Part shown: in pieces, positions 26,315 to 35,715 of the stretch
Layout of the letters: each line of letters begins with the position of its first letter
How positions within the stretch are numbered: position 1 is the stretch's first letter
NCBI GenBank assembly: GCA_963204725.1
Contig: CAUJHH010000020.1
Span: 1 to 64,000, forward strand
DNA: 64,000 nucleotides
Source: Planctomycetota bacterium
GTDB taxonomy: Bacteria; Planctomycetota; Phycisphaerae; Phycisphaerales; UBA1924
Reading direction: 5' to 3'
Translations under genes and position numbers: made by a program
Notes under the pieces: model-generated
The model's input: the letters and a program-made list of their open reading frames with translations, nothing else
What the model was told of the DNA's origin: nothing
The model's database searches: none

Positions 26315-26884
26315 TCACGCCGGCAGGTGCCTCACGCGCCCAAGGGTCAGCGACGGATCGATCAGCCGCCGACGCTGGGGTGTGTGGTTCTCATCGGACA
26401 TGAGCGCGGCGAGCGCGCGCACCTTCCGTTCCTTGTCCCTCGGGCTCGCGACCGTGATCAGCATGACAAGGTCGATCATCTCGTCCTCGTCGGGTTCCGG
26501 CCCGTCATCGTCGACGATCAGCACCAGCCCGGGCGCCACCGGGATCTTGCCTTGCATGAAGAGACTGTTGAACATCAAGGGGTACGCCATGCGCACGCGC
26601 CCGCCCGCGAGACTCGCCGGATCGAGCAACTGGGCGTACCGGCGCCGGGCGGCGAGCGACAGCAGCATGTGGCTGAAGAGCGGGCTGATCCCGGCGACGA
26701 TCAGGGGCACCACGATGCGGCAACCAATGCCGACATGGAGCCGCCACGCTGGCGGTGTCGGGGCCGCCCGCTCGGCCTCGATGCCGAGAAGACGCCGGCA
26801 CGTCGCGTCCTCCAGAAAGAGCTTCTTCGCCACCGGCCCAACACGCGCGAACCAGCCACCCGGGATACCCGGTTCAGTGTCCAT
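26315..26884 (-). CDS. hypothetical protein
   Basis: A 189-aa protein starting [22 protein letters not shown] moderately hydrophobic segment ([25 protein letters not shown]) lies near residues 55-80 and an acidic patch ([14 protein letters not shown]) near 125-140. I recognise no family. It converges with ppk1 and is divergent from the aldolase gene. The longer frame to 27031 runs over the aldolase promoter and was not used. Confidence 0.55.
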   Translation of the reverse strand: MDTEPGIPGGWFARVGPVAKKLFLEDATCRRLLGIEAERAAPTPPAWRLHVGIGCRIVVPLIVAGISPLFSHMLLSLAARRRYAQLLDPASLAGGRVRMAYPLMFNSLFMQGKIPVAPGLVLIVDDDGPEPDEDEMIDLVMLITVASPRDKERKVRALAALMSDENHTPQRRRLIDPSLTLGRVRHLPA

Positions 26885-27020
26885 TCGTTGTCTTGCCAGC
26901 ACAGCATTCGGCCTGCACAGCGACAGGCCCGCAGAGTCTGTCAATCCCGGCAATCGCCGACCCGACTTCCTAGAATCCGCCCCACTTCCGACGCACAGCG
27001 TCCTATCCCGGAGCAGCTCG

Positions 27021-28127
27021 ATGGCCATCAATGTTCGCGACGTCCTCGGCGCCGATTACGACGCCCTCATGAAGCACGAGTCCAAGACCATCGGCAAGGG
27101 CGCGCTGCACCTGCCCGGGCCCGACTTTGTTGACCGTGTCTTCAGCGCGTCGGACCGCTCCGTCAACACGCTCCGCAACTTCCAGACGATTCTCAACCAC
27201 GGGCGCCTCGGCGGCACCGGCTACATGTCCATCCTCCCCGTCGACCAGGGGATCGAACACTCCGCCGGCGCATCCTTCGCCCCGAACCCGGAGTACTTCG
27301 ACCCCGAGAACATCGTCAAGCTCGCGATCGAGGGCGGCTGCTACGCCGTCGCCTCGACCGTCGGCGTCCTCGGCTCCATCGCCCGAAAGTACGCCCACAA
27401 GATCCCCTTCCTCGTCAAGTTCAACCACAACGAGATGCTGACCTACCCCAACATCTTCAAGCAGTCGTACTTCGGCTCGGTCAAGCAGTGCTTCGAGATG
27501 GGCGCGCTCGCGGTCGGCGCAACCGTGTACTTCGGCTCTGACGACTCGCGCGAAGAGATCAAGTACGTCTCCGAGATGTTCGAGGAGGCCCACGCCTATG
27601 GCATGGTCACCGTCCTCTGGTGCTACACCCGCAACAACGCCTTTAAGGTCAAGGGCGCAGATGGGAAGTCGACGGACTACCACGCCTCGGCGGACCTGAC
27701 CGGCCAGGCCAATCACCTCGGCGTCACGATCCAGGCCGACATCATCAAGCAGAAGCTCCCGACGAACAACGGCGGGTACGCCGCACTCAACTCCGGCGGC
27801 TCCTCCTACGGCAAGTGGGACAAGCGCGTGTACACCAAGCTCGCGGGATGCGATGAGACGGGCGCGGGCGGACACCCGATCGATCTCTGCCGCTACCAGA
27901 TCATCAACAACTACATGGGCCGCGCGCCGCTGATCAACTCCGGCGGCGAGTCCAAGGGCGCAAGCGACATGCAGGAAGCCCTCTACACCGCGGTCGTGAA
28001 CAAGCGCGCCGGCGGCGCAGGGCTGATCTCCGGCCGCAAGGCGTTCCAGCGTCCCATGAAAGAGGGCGCGGGCCTTCTGCAGGCGATCCAGGATGTGTAT
28101 CTGGATAGGGCGATCACAGTCGCCTGA
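27021..28127 (+). CDS. class I fructose-bisphosphate aldolase
   Basis: Splits fructose-1,6-bisphosphate into two triose phosphates in glycolysis and does the reverse in gluconeogenesis. The 368-aa protein resembles the FbaB/DhnA type of class I (Schiff-base) aldolase: [31 protein letters not shown] near the start, [16 protein letters not shown] in the middle and [32 protein letters not shown] at the end, all typical. No class II zinc motif is present. A -10-like TAGAAT lies about 45 nt upstream of the ATG. Confidence 0.92.
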   Translation: MAINVRDVLGADYDALMKHESKTIGKGALHLPGPDFVDRVFSASDRSVNTLRNFQTILNHGRLGGTGYMSILPVDQGIEHSAGASFAPNPEYFDPENIVKLAIEGGCYAVASTVGVLGSIARKYAHKIPFLVKFNHNEMLTYPNIFKQSYFGSVKQCFEMGALAVGATVYFGSDDSREEIKYVSEMFEEAHAYGMVTVLWCYTRNNAFKVKGADGKSTDYHASADLTGQANHLGVTIQADIIKQKLPTNNGGYAALNSGGSSYGKWDKRVYTKLAGCDETGAGGHPIDLCRYQIINNYMGRAPLINSGGESKGASDMQEALYTAVVNKRAGGAGLISGRKAFQRPMKEGAGLLQAIQDVYLDRAITVA

Positions 28128-28250
28128 GCCGCGACGGTTTGAAGGGAGCCCCGAGCGCCCCCACATGGAAAGGCTCGGGGACGCGCCACCAAGCGTGACT
28201 CGCGCGCCGCTCGCAACTGATCCTCTGACTGATCATCACCGAATCGAACC

Positions 28251-28278
28251 AGCCGCCCGATGGGACATCCCGCCGGGC
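28251..28278. terminator. possible bidirectional terminator hairpin
   Basis: CCGCCCG (28251-28257) pairs with CGGGCGG (28272-28278), followed on the plus strand by TTGTCGTTCG. It lies between the convergent aldolase and zinc-ribbon genes. The U tract is weak. Confidence 0.3.
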
Positions 28279-28297
28279 GGTTGTCGTTCGCTCGCTC

Positions 28298-29683
28298 TCA
28301 CCGCCTCCCCGCATGAAACCTTGCGAAGCGGGCCGGGTCCGCCGAGTCGCCGAGCATCGGCGGCACGAGCCCCTCGTACCTCGGCGGATGCTCACAGGTC
28401 CAAGCCCACGACACGGCCCGGAATCGATCCGTCGCATCGTCCCACGCATAGCGCACCCGCCACGAGACATCCGGAGGCGGCTCGATCGCCTCGCCATCGG
28501 CGGTCTCGCTGCGGATGTACTCCACGCGAGAGTCCGCGTCGAAGGCGACATCGTGCCCATCCTCGGCAAACCGCAGCTCGACCCGCCACTCGTGGTCGAT
28601 CGCCTGCCCCCATCCGGACAGGTGCCCGCGCGAAGGGATCGCAAACGCCGGCGTCCCCGCCGCGTCGCGCAGGTCATGGAAGAGGATGCGCCCCGAGTAG
28701 ACGCCCGACCCCGTCACCACGTCATCGTGCGCGAGAAAGAACGGATGCCCGCCGATCGACACGATGCGTGATTCCTCTCGCCCGTATCTGCCGTGCGCCA
28801 CCCCGAACTCGCCCGCGTACAGCCAGCGACCCTCCCGGTGGAGCAGCGAGATCGCGATCGTCTGCAGGCGCGGCTGCTCGGCAAGGAGCAGGCAATCCGT
28901 CTGACCGTCACCATCGAGATCGAGCGCCGGCTCGGCGATGCGAAGCGTGAAGGGATCGTTGTCGCCGTCGAACGCGAGCGAGGCACGACCGACGAATCCC
29001 GCTCTCGCCCGGTCCAGCGCATCAAAGTCATGCGCGAGCGAGCGGCGCACGAGCGATGCCGGATCGCCGTCGATCTCCACCGGCTCCGGCGCGGCATACG
29101 AGGGCATGTCCGGCAGGTGAAAGCACGGATATCCCGCCGGATCGAGCCCGTACACCGAGCCCGAACCCACGTCGGCGAGGCCCGCGGCTCGAAGTTGACG
29201 CCTTGTGAGCAGCGGCCAGCGCGAAATAACAACCACGCCATCCCCACCCCACATCCGCCGATCGATCTCATCGCGGATGTGCTCGGTCGGGATGACCGCC
29301 GAGCTCCTCATCATCAGGAGCACCGTCAGCGGCATAAACCGGGGCCACACCGGCGCGAGCGCCCCGCGAAAGAGCACGATCGCCGCCAGCATCGCAACGG
29401 CCAGGCCGAGCGCGCTGCGCCACGGGCGGCGGCGGGTGCGCGAGAGGCCGCGCCGGGACTCCGCGACGCGTCCGCACTCCGGGCACGTCCACGAGGGCTT
29501 GGGTGTGATGCCCGCCTCCCCGTCGCGCGGCGTCTCCACCACACCCTTCATGTCGTACCAGCACCTCGGGCACCGCAGGCGCCCGCGTGACCGATCCCAG
29601 AACGCCGCCCAGATGAACATCGCCAGCCCGAGCGTGCCGAGGGCGAGTGCGACGGCATTCCAGATGGCGGCACCGGTCGGCAT
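28298..29683 (-). CDS. membrane protein with N-terminal zinc ribbon
   Basis: A 461-aa protein. Membrane segment VALALGTLGLAMFIWAAFW at the N-terminus, a zinc-ribbon pair CPRCWYDM...CPECGR at about 38-73, a second membrane segment (ALGLAVAMLAAIVLFRGAL), then a large soluble part. The latter includes LDLDGDGQTDCLLL, a calcium-loop-like element found in VCBS/FG-GAP repeats. The family is not recognised, though this head is common in Phycisphaerae. TAGACT lies 6 nt before the ATG and there is no Shine-Dalgarno site. Confidence 0.7.
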   Translation of the reverse strand: MPTGAAIWNAVALALGTLGLAMFIWAAFWDRSRGRLRCPRCWYDMKGVVETPRDGEAGITPKPSWTCPECGRVAESRRGLSRTRRRPWRSALGLAVAMLAAIVLFRGALAPVWPRFMPLTVLLMMRSSAVIPTEHIRDEIDRRMWGGDGVVVISRWPLLTRRQLRAAGLADVGSGSVYGLDPAGYPCFHLPDMPSYAAPEPVEIDGDPASLVRRSLAHDFDALDRARAGFVGRASLAFDGDNDPFTLRIAEPALDLDGDGQTDCLLLAEQPRLQTIAISLLHREGRWLYAGEFGVAHGRYGREESRIVSIGGHPFFLAHDDVVTGSGVYSGRILFHDLRDAAGTPAFAIPSRGHLSGWGQAIDHEWRVELRFAEDGHDVAFDADSRVEYIRSETADGEAIEPPPDVSWRVRYAWDDATDRFRAVSWAWTCEHPPRYEGLVPPMLGDSADPARFARFHAGRR

Positions 29684-29689
29684 GGGCGC

Positions 29690-29695
29690 AGTCTA
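29690..29695 (-). promoter_or_regulatory. -10-like TAGACT, leaderless start
   Basis: On the minus strand TAGACT, then GCGCCC, then the ATG at 29683. TAGACT also occurs upstream of other minus-strand genes (6976, 34107 and 52186), which suggests a real -10 variant in this genome. Confidence 0.45.
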
Positions 29696-29722
29696 CGACC
29701 CGCGTGCCGGAGTCGCGTCCGC

Positions 29723-32509
29723 TCAGCACCCGGTGCCGAAGGCGTCGAGGAAGTCGAGGAAGTCCAGCACATCCACGAACGTGTCGCCGTTGTAGTCGGC
29801 CTCGACGACCGTGCCGCACGGCGCGGGCTGGTTCTCGCAGTTCCCGAAGGCATCAAGGAAGTCGAGGAAGTCGAGCACGTCGACCGTGAAGTCGGCGTTG
29901 ACATCCGATGGGCAGGTCACGCCGACGAGCACGTCGTGGTCCGTGTATCCGACCCTCCACACAAACGGCGCGGGGAGCGCGGGACCCGTGACGGCATCGA
30001 ACTTGCCGGAGAGCACCGTGCCGGTCCCGCCGTCGATGATCGCGTGTGTATCGAAGAGCGCGGGCATGTAGCTGTCGGTGAGGGTGACGTTGACCGTACC
30101 GCCGTTGATCGTGTGGCTGCCGAGCGTGATCTTGTCGAATGATGAGATCGAGCCGAGCTCGACATCAAGGTTCGATCCGGGCTGCCACGTCACTGTCGTG
30201 GCGGCGGCGGTAATCGCCAGAGAGCCGATGGAGAGGCCGGGCGCGATCGTGCCTTCGATGGTGAACGGCATGGTCACCTGACCGATACCGCGGAGCGTCT
30301 GGCCCGGACCGAGTATCAGCGAGCCGGTGCTCGAGATGATCTGGGCGCGGCTGCCGGGCGCGTTCAGGATGATCTCGCCCGTGCCGTCGATGGTGTTGGC
30401 GTTGTCGATGCGGAGTGTTGTCGTCGATCCGCCCAAGGTCGGGTTGACGGTGATCGTGCCGTTGTTGGTCAGATTCGAATCGATGATGAGCGTGGTGGTG
30501 TTCGCGACTTCGACATTTGCCTCGGAACTCACGCCTTGGAACATCGACGTGCCGGAGGACTGGCGAACAATGCCCGCGCCGGTGGAGCGAATGGTTCCGC
30601 CGAGAATGCTGGCGCTCGTGAGTGTGACGTCCGCGCCATCGGCGCGGATCTCGGCCGAGCCGAACTGCGGGATCGAGATGCCGCTGATGGCGAGCGTGCC
30701 CGCGGTCGCGGTCATCAGGCCGTAGTTCGACTTGGTGATGTTGTTCAGGGCAAGGGACTGTCCCGCGAAGTCGGCGTCGATCACACCATAGTTGTTCATC
30801 GCCGCTGCAATCTGCCCCTGCCCGCGGATCGTCTGGTCCGCACCGAGCGTGAGCGGCAGGGCGGACTGTGTGGCGATCCTCGCGCGGCTGCCCGGCGCGT
30901 TGAGCACGATCTCGCCCGCACCGTCGATCGTGACATCATCGTCGATTCGGAGGGTGGTGGTCGAGCCGCCCACGGTCGGGTTGACGACGATCGTCCCGTT
31001 GTTGGTGTAGGAGCTGCCCTTGAGGGCGAGCGTTGTGGTGTTCAGAACCTGGACATCGGCCTCGGATTCGACGGCGTCGAAGACAGAGGTGCCGGTTGAC
31101 GTCTGAACCAGGCCGCCGTTCGACGAGCGGATGGTGCCTGATGCGATTGTGGAATTGCTGAGCGTCACATCAGAACCGTCGGCGATCACTTCGCCCAAGG
31201 CGGACTGGTTGACCGCGATGCTGGTGATGGCGAGCGTGCCGCCGAGCGCCGCCATCGTGCCGTTGTTGGTCTTCGTACCCGTGGTGAGCAGGAGCGTGCC
31301 GGCGGGCACATCCGCCACGATCAGCCCGTTGTTGATCGTGGGGACCGTGATCTGGCCCTCGCCACGGACGGTCTGGCCTGAACCAAGGGTGAGCGCACCG
31401 TCGGTCCCGGCGTTGATCTGTGAGAGCGTCCCGGGGCGCCGAAGGAAGATCTCGCCCGTTCCATCGATGGCGAGCGGCCCATCGACACGCAGCGATGTCG
31501 TCGTTCCGCCCAGGTTGTAGTTCACATCGACGGTGCCGTTGTTCGTAAAGGCACCGCCTGCCAGAGCGATCGTCGTGGTGTTCGCAACTTGCACAAGGCC
31601 CGCAGAATTCACATCGTTCAGAATGCTCGTGCCGGAGCTCGAACGGACACCTCCGCCACCAGAAGCGTTCAGCAGTCCGCTGTTGATCGTGGCGTTCGAG
31701 AGTTCGACAAAGGTACCGTCTCCACGGATCTCGCCGGCTGCGCCCTGAGTGACCGCGATGGAAATGATGTCGAGCGTGCCGCCCGCCGCTCGCATCACGC
31801 CGTCGTTCGTTTTGGGATTCGTGCCCAGCCGGAGCGTCGTTGCCGGCACATCGGCCTGCACCATCCCGCTGTTGGCGAGAACGCCCGTGATCTGGCCCTG
31901 GCCTCGGATGGTCTGGTCCGGCCCGATCGTGAGGGCACCGGAAGCACCAGTGATGATCTGCGCCAGCGAGCCGGGCCGGTTCAGCACGATCTCGCCCGTG
32001 CCGCCGATGGTGATGGGGGCGTCGATCTTGAGCGTCGTGTTCGAGCCGCCGCCGGTAGAGTTGACGGTGAGCGTGCCGTGGTTGGTGACGTCAGAGAGCA
32101 GCGTCAGCGTCATCGTGTTCGCGATGTTGACTCGCCCGGACGCCCGGTTGACGAACGGGCCACTGATCGTGTTCGCGCCGCTGCTTGTGGCTATGGTGCC
32201 GAAGTTGGAGATCCCGGCGCCGAGCAGCGTCGTCGTATTCCCGCCCAGACTCAGGATGGCATCGACATTCGTGATGTCGATCGCGTCGAGCATCAGCCCC
32301 GCGACGTTCTGCGTCACCGTGTACACGCCCGACATGCCGATCTCGGCCGTCTCGCCCGAAGCGTCCGGCACGTTCCCACCCGTCCACTTGGTCGCGTCGT
32401 TCCAGTTGCCGACCACCGGGTTCAGCCAGGGAATCACCTGTCCCGCCGCGGGAAGGGCGAACGCGAGGCCCGCGACAGCGGCGACCACAGCAGTGCGACG
32501 AATCAACAT
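29723..32509 (-). CDS. 928-aa secreted beta-repeat protein with GC-type dockerin tail, paralog of 20816-23605
   Basis: Signal peptide MLIRRTAVVAAVAGLAFALP followed by IPWLNPVVGNWNDATKWTGG, then long beta-repeats with recurring blocks (TNNGTIVVNPTVGGSTTTLRID, GTGEIVLNAPGSRAQI, GQTVRGEGQIT) and a dockerin-like tail with DVNADFTVDVLDFLDFLD and DYNGDTFVDVLDFLDFLD, ending FGTGC. Length, order and ends match the plus-strand 929-aa protein, so the two are an inverted duplicate pair that has diverged in the repeats. GGGAG is 6 nt before ATG 32509; the longer frame lacks a signal-like start. Confidence 0.85.
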   Translation of the reverse strand: MLIRRTAVVAAVAGLAFALPAAGQVIPWLNPVVGNWNDATKWTGGNVPDASGETAEIGMSGVYTVTQNVAGLMLDAIDITNVDAILSLGGNTTTLLGAGISNFGTIATSSGANTISGPFVNRASGRVNIANTMTLTLLSDVTNHGTLTVNSTGGGSNTTLKIDAPITIGGTGEIVLNRPGSLAQIITGASGALTIGPDQTIRGQGQITGVLANSGMVQADVPATTLRLGTNPKTNDGVMRAAGGTLDIISIAVTQGAAGEIRGDGTFVELSNATINSGLLNASGGGGVRSSSGTSILNDVNSAGLVQVANTTTIALAGGAFTNNGTVDVNYNLGGTTTSLRVDGPLAIDGTGEIFLRRPGTLSQINAGTDGALTLGSGQTVRGEGQITVPTINNGLIVADVPAGTLLLTTGTKTNNGTMAALGGTLAITSIAVNQSALGEVIADGSDVTLSNSTIASGTIRSSNGGLVQTSTGTSVFDAVESEADVQVLNTTTLALKGSSYTNNGTIVVNPTVGGSTTTLRIDDDVTIDGAGEIVLNAPGSRARIATQSALPLTLGADQTIRGQGQIAAAMNNYGVIDADFAGQSLALNNITKSNYGLMTATAGTLAISGISIPQFGSAEIRADGADVTLTSASILGGTIRSTGAGIVRQSSGTSMFQGVSSEANVEVANTTTLIIDSNLTNNGTITVNPTLGGSTTTLRIDNANTIDGTGEIILNAPGSRAQIISSTGSLILGPGQTLRGIGQVTMPFTIEGTIAPGLSIGSLAITAAATTVTWQPGSNLDVELGSISSFDKITLGSHTINGGTVNVTLTDSYMPALFDTHAIIDGGTGTVLSGKFDAVTGPALPAPFVWRVGYTDHDVLVGVTCPSDVNADFTVDVLDFLDFLDAFGNCENQPAPCGTVVEADYNGDTFVDVLDFLDFLDAFGTGC

Positions 32510-32763
32510 GTTTGCATCTCCCATATCACGGTGCTCAACCCGCTCATCCTGAACCCAAGAGAGACCCTGAGCCCTGTGGAGCGGTTGCCGCTCGCGGCCT
32601 CCGTCGTCCACCCTACCCCAAACAGGTCGGCCGGAGCAACACCCGAATTGGGAAAAGACCCTATGAGGGCCACGAATCGAGCACTTTGTTCACCCAGCGT
32701 CCGATATCCGGCGTGGGTCGTGGTCGCCACTCGCGCAGCTCTGCGCCGTCCGGTGCGATTCTC

Positions 32764-34053
32764 TCAGCACCCGTCCCCGAAGGCATCGAGGAAGTCGAGC
32801 AGGTCGAGGATGTCCACGATCGTGTCGCCGTTGGCATCGGCGTTGCCGAATCTGCCGCATGGCCCGGGTCCGTTCTCGCAATCTGAGAAGTCCTGCATGT
32901 AGTCGAGAAAGTCGAGGATGTCCGGCTCGGTGTCGCCGTTGTAGTCCGCGCCACACGTGGCACCCGGCAACCGCGCTATCCACGCCTCGGTGTCGCCTTC
33001 GGCGTTGATGCCCGCACCCACGATGGTCCGCCCATCGGCAGAGATCCCCCGCGCCGCGACGAGCGTCCATCCAGCGAGATCGATCCCATAGTCGTCGATG
33101 AGCACGCGATCGAGCTGGCGCATGCCGCCCGCTTGTGTCCAGTAGAACGCGCGCCGCTTTCCTTCCGGATCGCCGCTGGACCCCACCACCACCGCGCCAT
33201 CCCCGCTCACGGCCGTCGCGAAGCTCCTGTGCAGCAATCCGGGAAGCGTGCCGAGCCCGACCATGCCGGTCTGCTGGGTCCACCGGAACGCTTCGGACCC
33301 GGACTCACCCTCGCCCGTGCCCACCACCACGGAGCCGTCCGCGCTCACCGCGCTCGCTTCGGCGTTGACATCGCCGTCGGCAATGTCGCCGATCGACACC
33401 ATGCCATCTTTCGCGGTCCATCTGAAGGCCTCGTTGCCCGCCGCGCTCCGGCCGCGCCCCACGATCACGCGTCCATCCGGTGTCACGGCCGTCGCCTGGC
33501 TGGAAAACTCGCCCCCGGACAAGTCGCCCATCCCCACCATCCCCAGGCCCTTGACCCAGCGGAACGCCTCGTACCCGGCGAGCGAACTCCCGCGCCCCAC
33601 CACCACCGATCCATCCGCGCTCACACCGAAGGCGTCGCTCAGCAGCCCGTTCCCCGGCAGATCGCCGAGCCCCACCATGGCTTCGAGTCCAACCGCGCGA
33701 AACGCCTCGTTGCCGGAGATCGACTGCGCCGTACCGACGATCACAGCCCCATCAGCGCTCACACCGGTCCCGACGCTGTAAGGAAAGCTGTTGGTCGGCA
33801 GAGGCACAATCCCCCGCATCTGCCCCGACTCCCAGCGAAAGGCCTGGAGCCCGAGCGCAGAATACGAAAGCCCCACCACCACGCGTCCGTCCGCGCTCAC
33901 GGCCCGCGCATCGCTCAGGTAGAACCCCCCGGAAAGATCGCCGAGGCCCGCGAAACTCTGCGCAAACGCACCCGGCGCGACGCACACACCGGCACAAACG
34001 CCGCATGCAGCGATCAACGCCGCGCGGACCCCACGAACATGCTTTGCCGACAT
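32764..34053 (-). CDS. secreted HAF-repeat protein with GC-type dockerin tail
   Basis: A 429-aa protein. Signal peptide (GVRAALIAACGVCAGVCVA), then about six repeats of 45-50 residues of the form GLGDLSGG...A-x-A-V-S-A-D-G-x-V-V-V-G...G-x-E-A-F-R-W, the HAF/extracellular repeat, probably a beta-propeller. The tail has DYNGDTEPDILDFLDYMQD and DANGDTIVDILDLLDFLDAFGDGC. The dockerin-like end matches three other proteins in this window. TAGACT lies about 50 nt upstream. Function unknown. Confidence 0.85.
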   Translation of the reverse strand: MSAKHVRGVRAALIAACGVCAGVCVAPGAFAQSFAGLGDLSGGFYLSDARAVSADGRVVVGLSYSALGLQAFRWESGQMRGIVPLPTNSFPYSVGTGVSADGAVIVGTAQSISGNEAFRAVGLEAMVGLGDLPGNGLLSDAFGVSADGSVVVGRGSSLAGYEAFRWVKGLGMVGMGDLSGGEFSSQATAVTPDGRVIVGRGRSAAGNEAFRWTAKDGMVSIGDIADGDVNAEASAVSADGSVVVGTGEGESGSEAFRWTQQTGMVGLGTLPGLLHRSFATAVSGDGAVVVGSSGDPEGKRRAFYWTQAGGMRQLDRVLIDDYGIDLAGWTLVAARGISADGRTIVGAGINAEGDTEAWIARLPGATCGADYNGDTEPDILDFLDYMQDFSDCENGPGPCGRFGNADANGDTIVDILDLLDFLDAFGDGC

Positions 34054-34273
34054 CGCTCTCTCTCCAGACGTCGCTCGAGACCGCTCGACGCCGCTGTGTG
34101 GAGTCTAGTGCATCCCGCCCCCGACCCACAGCACAAACTTCTCGAGCTCCGTCGACAGGCGAGCTTCTGTCCACCCAATGGTTCGCTCTTGCCCAATGCC
34201 GCCCACCCAACCCAAGGGTGAGACCTCCGCTCAATCCATTTCTTGTAAAACTAGAAGAATTCCTGTCTTGATG

Positions 34274-34279
34274 TATAAT
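34274..34279 (+). promoter_or_regulatory. consensus -10 box TATAAT 5 nt before a start codon
   Basis: TATAAT, GCAGT, then ATG 34285. This is the closest match to the consensus among the leaderless-type starts, and it sits in a local AT-rich stretch (34236-34285). Confidence 0.6.
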
Positions 34280-34284
34280 GCAGT

Positions 34285-34923
34285 ATGGTGCGCTTCAGGC
34301 GCAAATCCGTTTGGATGCGGCCGCTCGCCATCGGGATGCTGGGACTGTACCTCAGTGCATCACTCGGCATCCTTCCATCCCCCACGCTGATCTCACGCTG
34401 GTTCGGACACGCGATCTCCGAGCCCTACCCCTGCCAGGACCACGGCTGCGGCTGCGCTTCGGCCCATGAGTGCTGGAACGCCTGCTGCTGCTACACCCCC
34501 CACCAGCGACTCGCGTGGGCCATCCGAAACGGCGTCGCGCCCCCACCCTCGGTCCGCTATACCGATGAGCAATGGATCGCCGCGGCCATCGACGTCGAGC
34601 CCGACTCGGCCAATTGCTCGCTCTGCGTCGCGGAGATCAAGTCAGACTTGGCCAATGGCGTCGCCCATAAGCCATCCGACCCGGACTCCTCCCAGGCCAC
34701 GGACACAACTTCTTCACCCTCATTCCCATTCCCGACGATCTCGGCCCGTTCCTGCAAGGGACTGACCGAGTTGCTCGCGTTCGCGCTCCCCGGCGTCCCC
34801 CCGCTGGCGGTCTCGGCTCTTCTGCCGCCGCCGGCGCGCGTGCCCGGCTTCGCTCACCCCGAAGATGAGTCGTCGCCGACGCGCGCTCTGGAGATCGCGT
34901 CGCCCCCACCCCGCGTGGCCTGA
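34285..34923 (+). CDS. Cys-rich membrane-anchored protein of a planctomycete type
   Basis: A 212-aa protein with an N-terminal signal/anchor (LAIGMLGLYLSASLGIL), followed by a compact Cys/His-rich block, CQDHGCGCASAHECWNACCC (about 50-69), then YTPHQRLAWAIRNGV. Such a knot of nine cysteines in under 25 residues suggests metal binding or several disulfides. A lone CSLCVAEI follows at about 112-119, and the rest is Ser/Pro-rich and disordered. I recall similar blocks in planctomycete proteins but know no function. It may be co-transcribed with the pseudopilin gene 83 bp downstream. Confidence 0.65.
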   Translation: MVRFRRKSVWMRPLAIGMLGLYLSASLGILPSPTLISRWFGHAISEPYPCQDHGCGCASAHECWNACCCYTPHQRLAWAIRNGVAPPPSVRYTDEQWIAAAIDVEPDSANCSLCVAEIKSDLANGVAHKPSDPDSSQATDTTSSPSFPFPTISARSCKGLTELLAFALPGVPPLAVSALLPPPARVPGFAHPEDESSPTRALEIASPPPRVA

Positions 34924-35006
34924 TCCGCGCCGCGAACCCGCGTCCACATTCCAGACCCCGCGCTCACCCTCTCCGCCGCGCTCGCGTTGGAGAAAGGAGA
35001 GTCACC

Positions 35007-35687
35007 ATGACCCGTCACAGGCGTCGGCGCCCTCGCGCGTTCACGCTCGTCGAGCTCCTCGTCTCGATCGCACTGATCGGCGTGCTGATCTCGCTGCTCG
35101 CGCCCGGCCTCGCCGGCGCACGCAACGCCGCCCGCGCCGTCGTGTGCACCAACCAGCTCCGCACGCTCGCCCAGTTCACCTCCCACTACGCCGACGATCA
35201 CAAGGATCGGATGCCCCGCAGCCAGCACTCGGCGTTCGCCTCGGGGTGCGCGCCCTGGGGCTACGCGCTCTACGAGTACTACACCGGGCGAACCTTCGAG
35301 ACCGCGGATGCCTCGTGGCTCGCCCTGTTCAACGGCGCGTACCGCTGCCCGATCGATCGGCGCACGGAGCGATGGAGCTACGGCTCCAACGTCTACTACG
35401 AGCTCACGCGCGACGAGACGCACGGGTCGGTCTGGAATCGAAGGTCCCTCACGCCCCGCCCCTCCGCCACGGTCCTCTTCGGCGAGCTGCTCCCGACGAC
35501 CACGGCGGACCACGCGATGGCCCACTTCTGGACGCAGTTCAACGCGCCCCCCGAGATCGATCCCGATCGCCACGGCACGGCGACGGGCGCCGCGTTCCTC
35601 GACGGGCACGCCTCGAGCGTCCCATTCACCTCCCTGTTCGAACGTTCGTCTGATACCGACAGTTTCAATCCGGCGACGGCCAAGTAA
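35007..35687 (+). CDS. type II secretion/pseudopilin-like protein (prepilin N-terminus)
   Basis: A 226-aa protein with a class III signal: RPRAFTLVELLVSIALIGVL, in which the peptidase cuts before F and the fifth residue is Glu. It continues with the DUF1559-like or GspG-like pattern (LAGARNAARAVVCTNQLRTLAQFTSHYADDHKD) and ends with GAAFLDGHASSVPF, the DGH element usual in planctomycete pseudopilins. AAAGGAG lies 7 nt before the ATG. Confidence 0.88.
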   Translation: MTRHRRRRPRAFTLVELLVSIALIGVLISLLAPGLAGARNAARAVVCTNQLRTLAQFTSHYADDHKDRMPRSQHSAFASGCAPWGYALYEYYTGRTFETADASWLALFNGAYRCPIDRRTERWSYGSNVYYELTRDETHGSVWNRRSLTPRPSATVLFGELLPTTTADHAMAHFWTQFNAPPEIDPDRHGTATGAAFLDGHASSVPFTSLFERSSDTDSFNPATAK

Positions 35688-35715
35688 GCCGTCCCCGAGA
35701 AAGGCATCACGTCCC

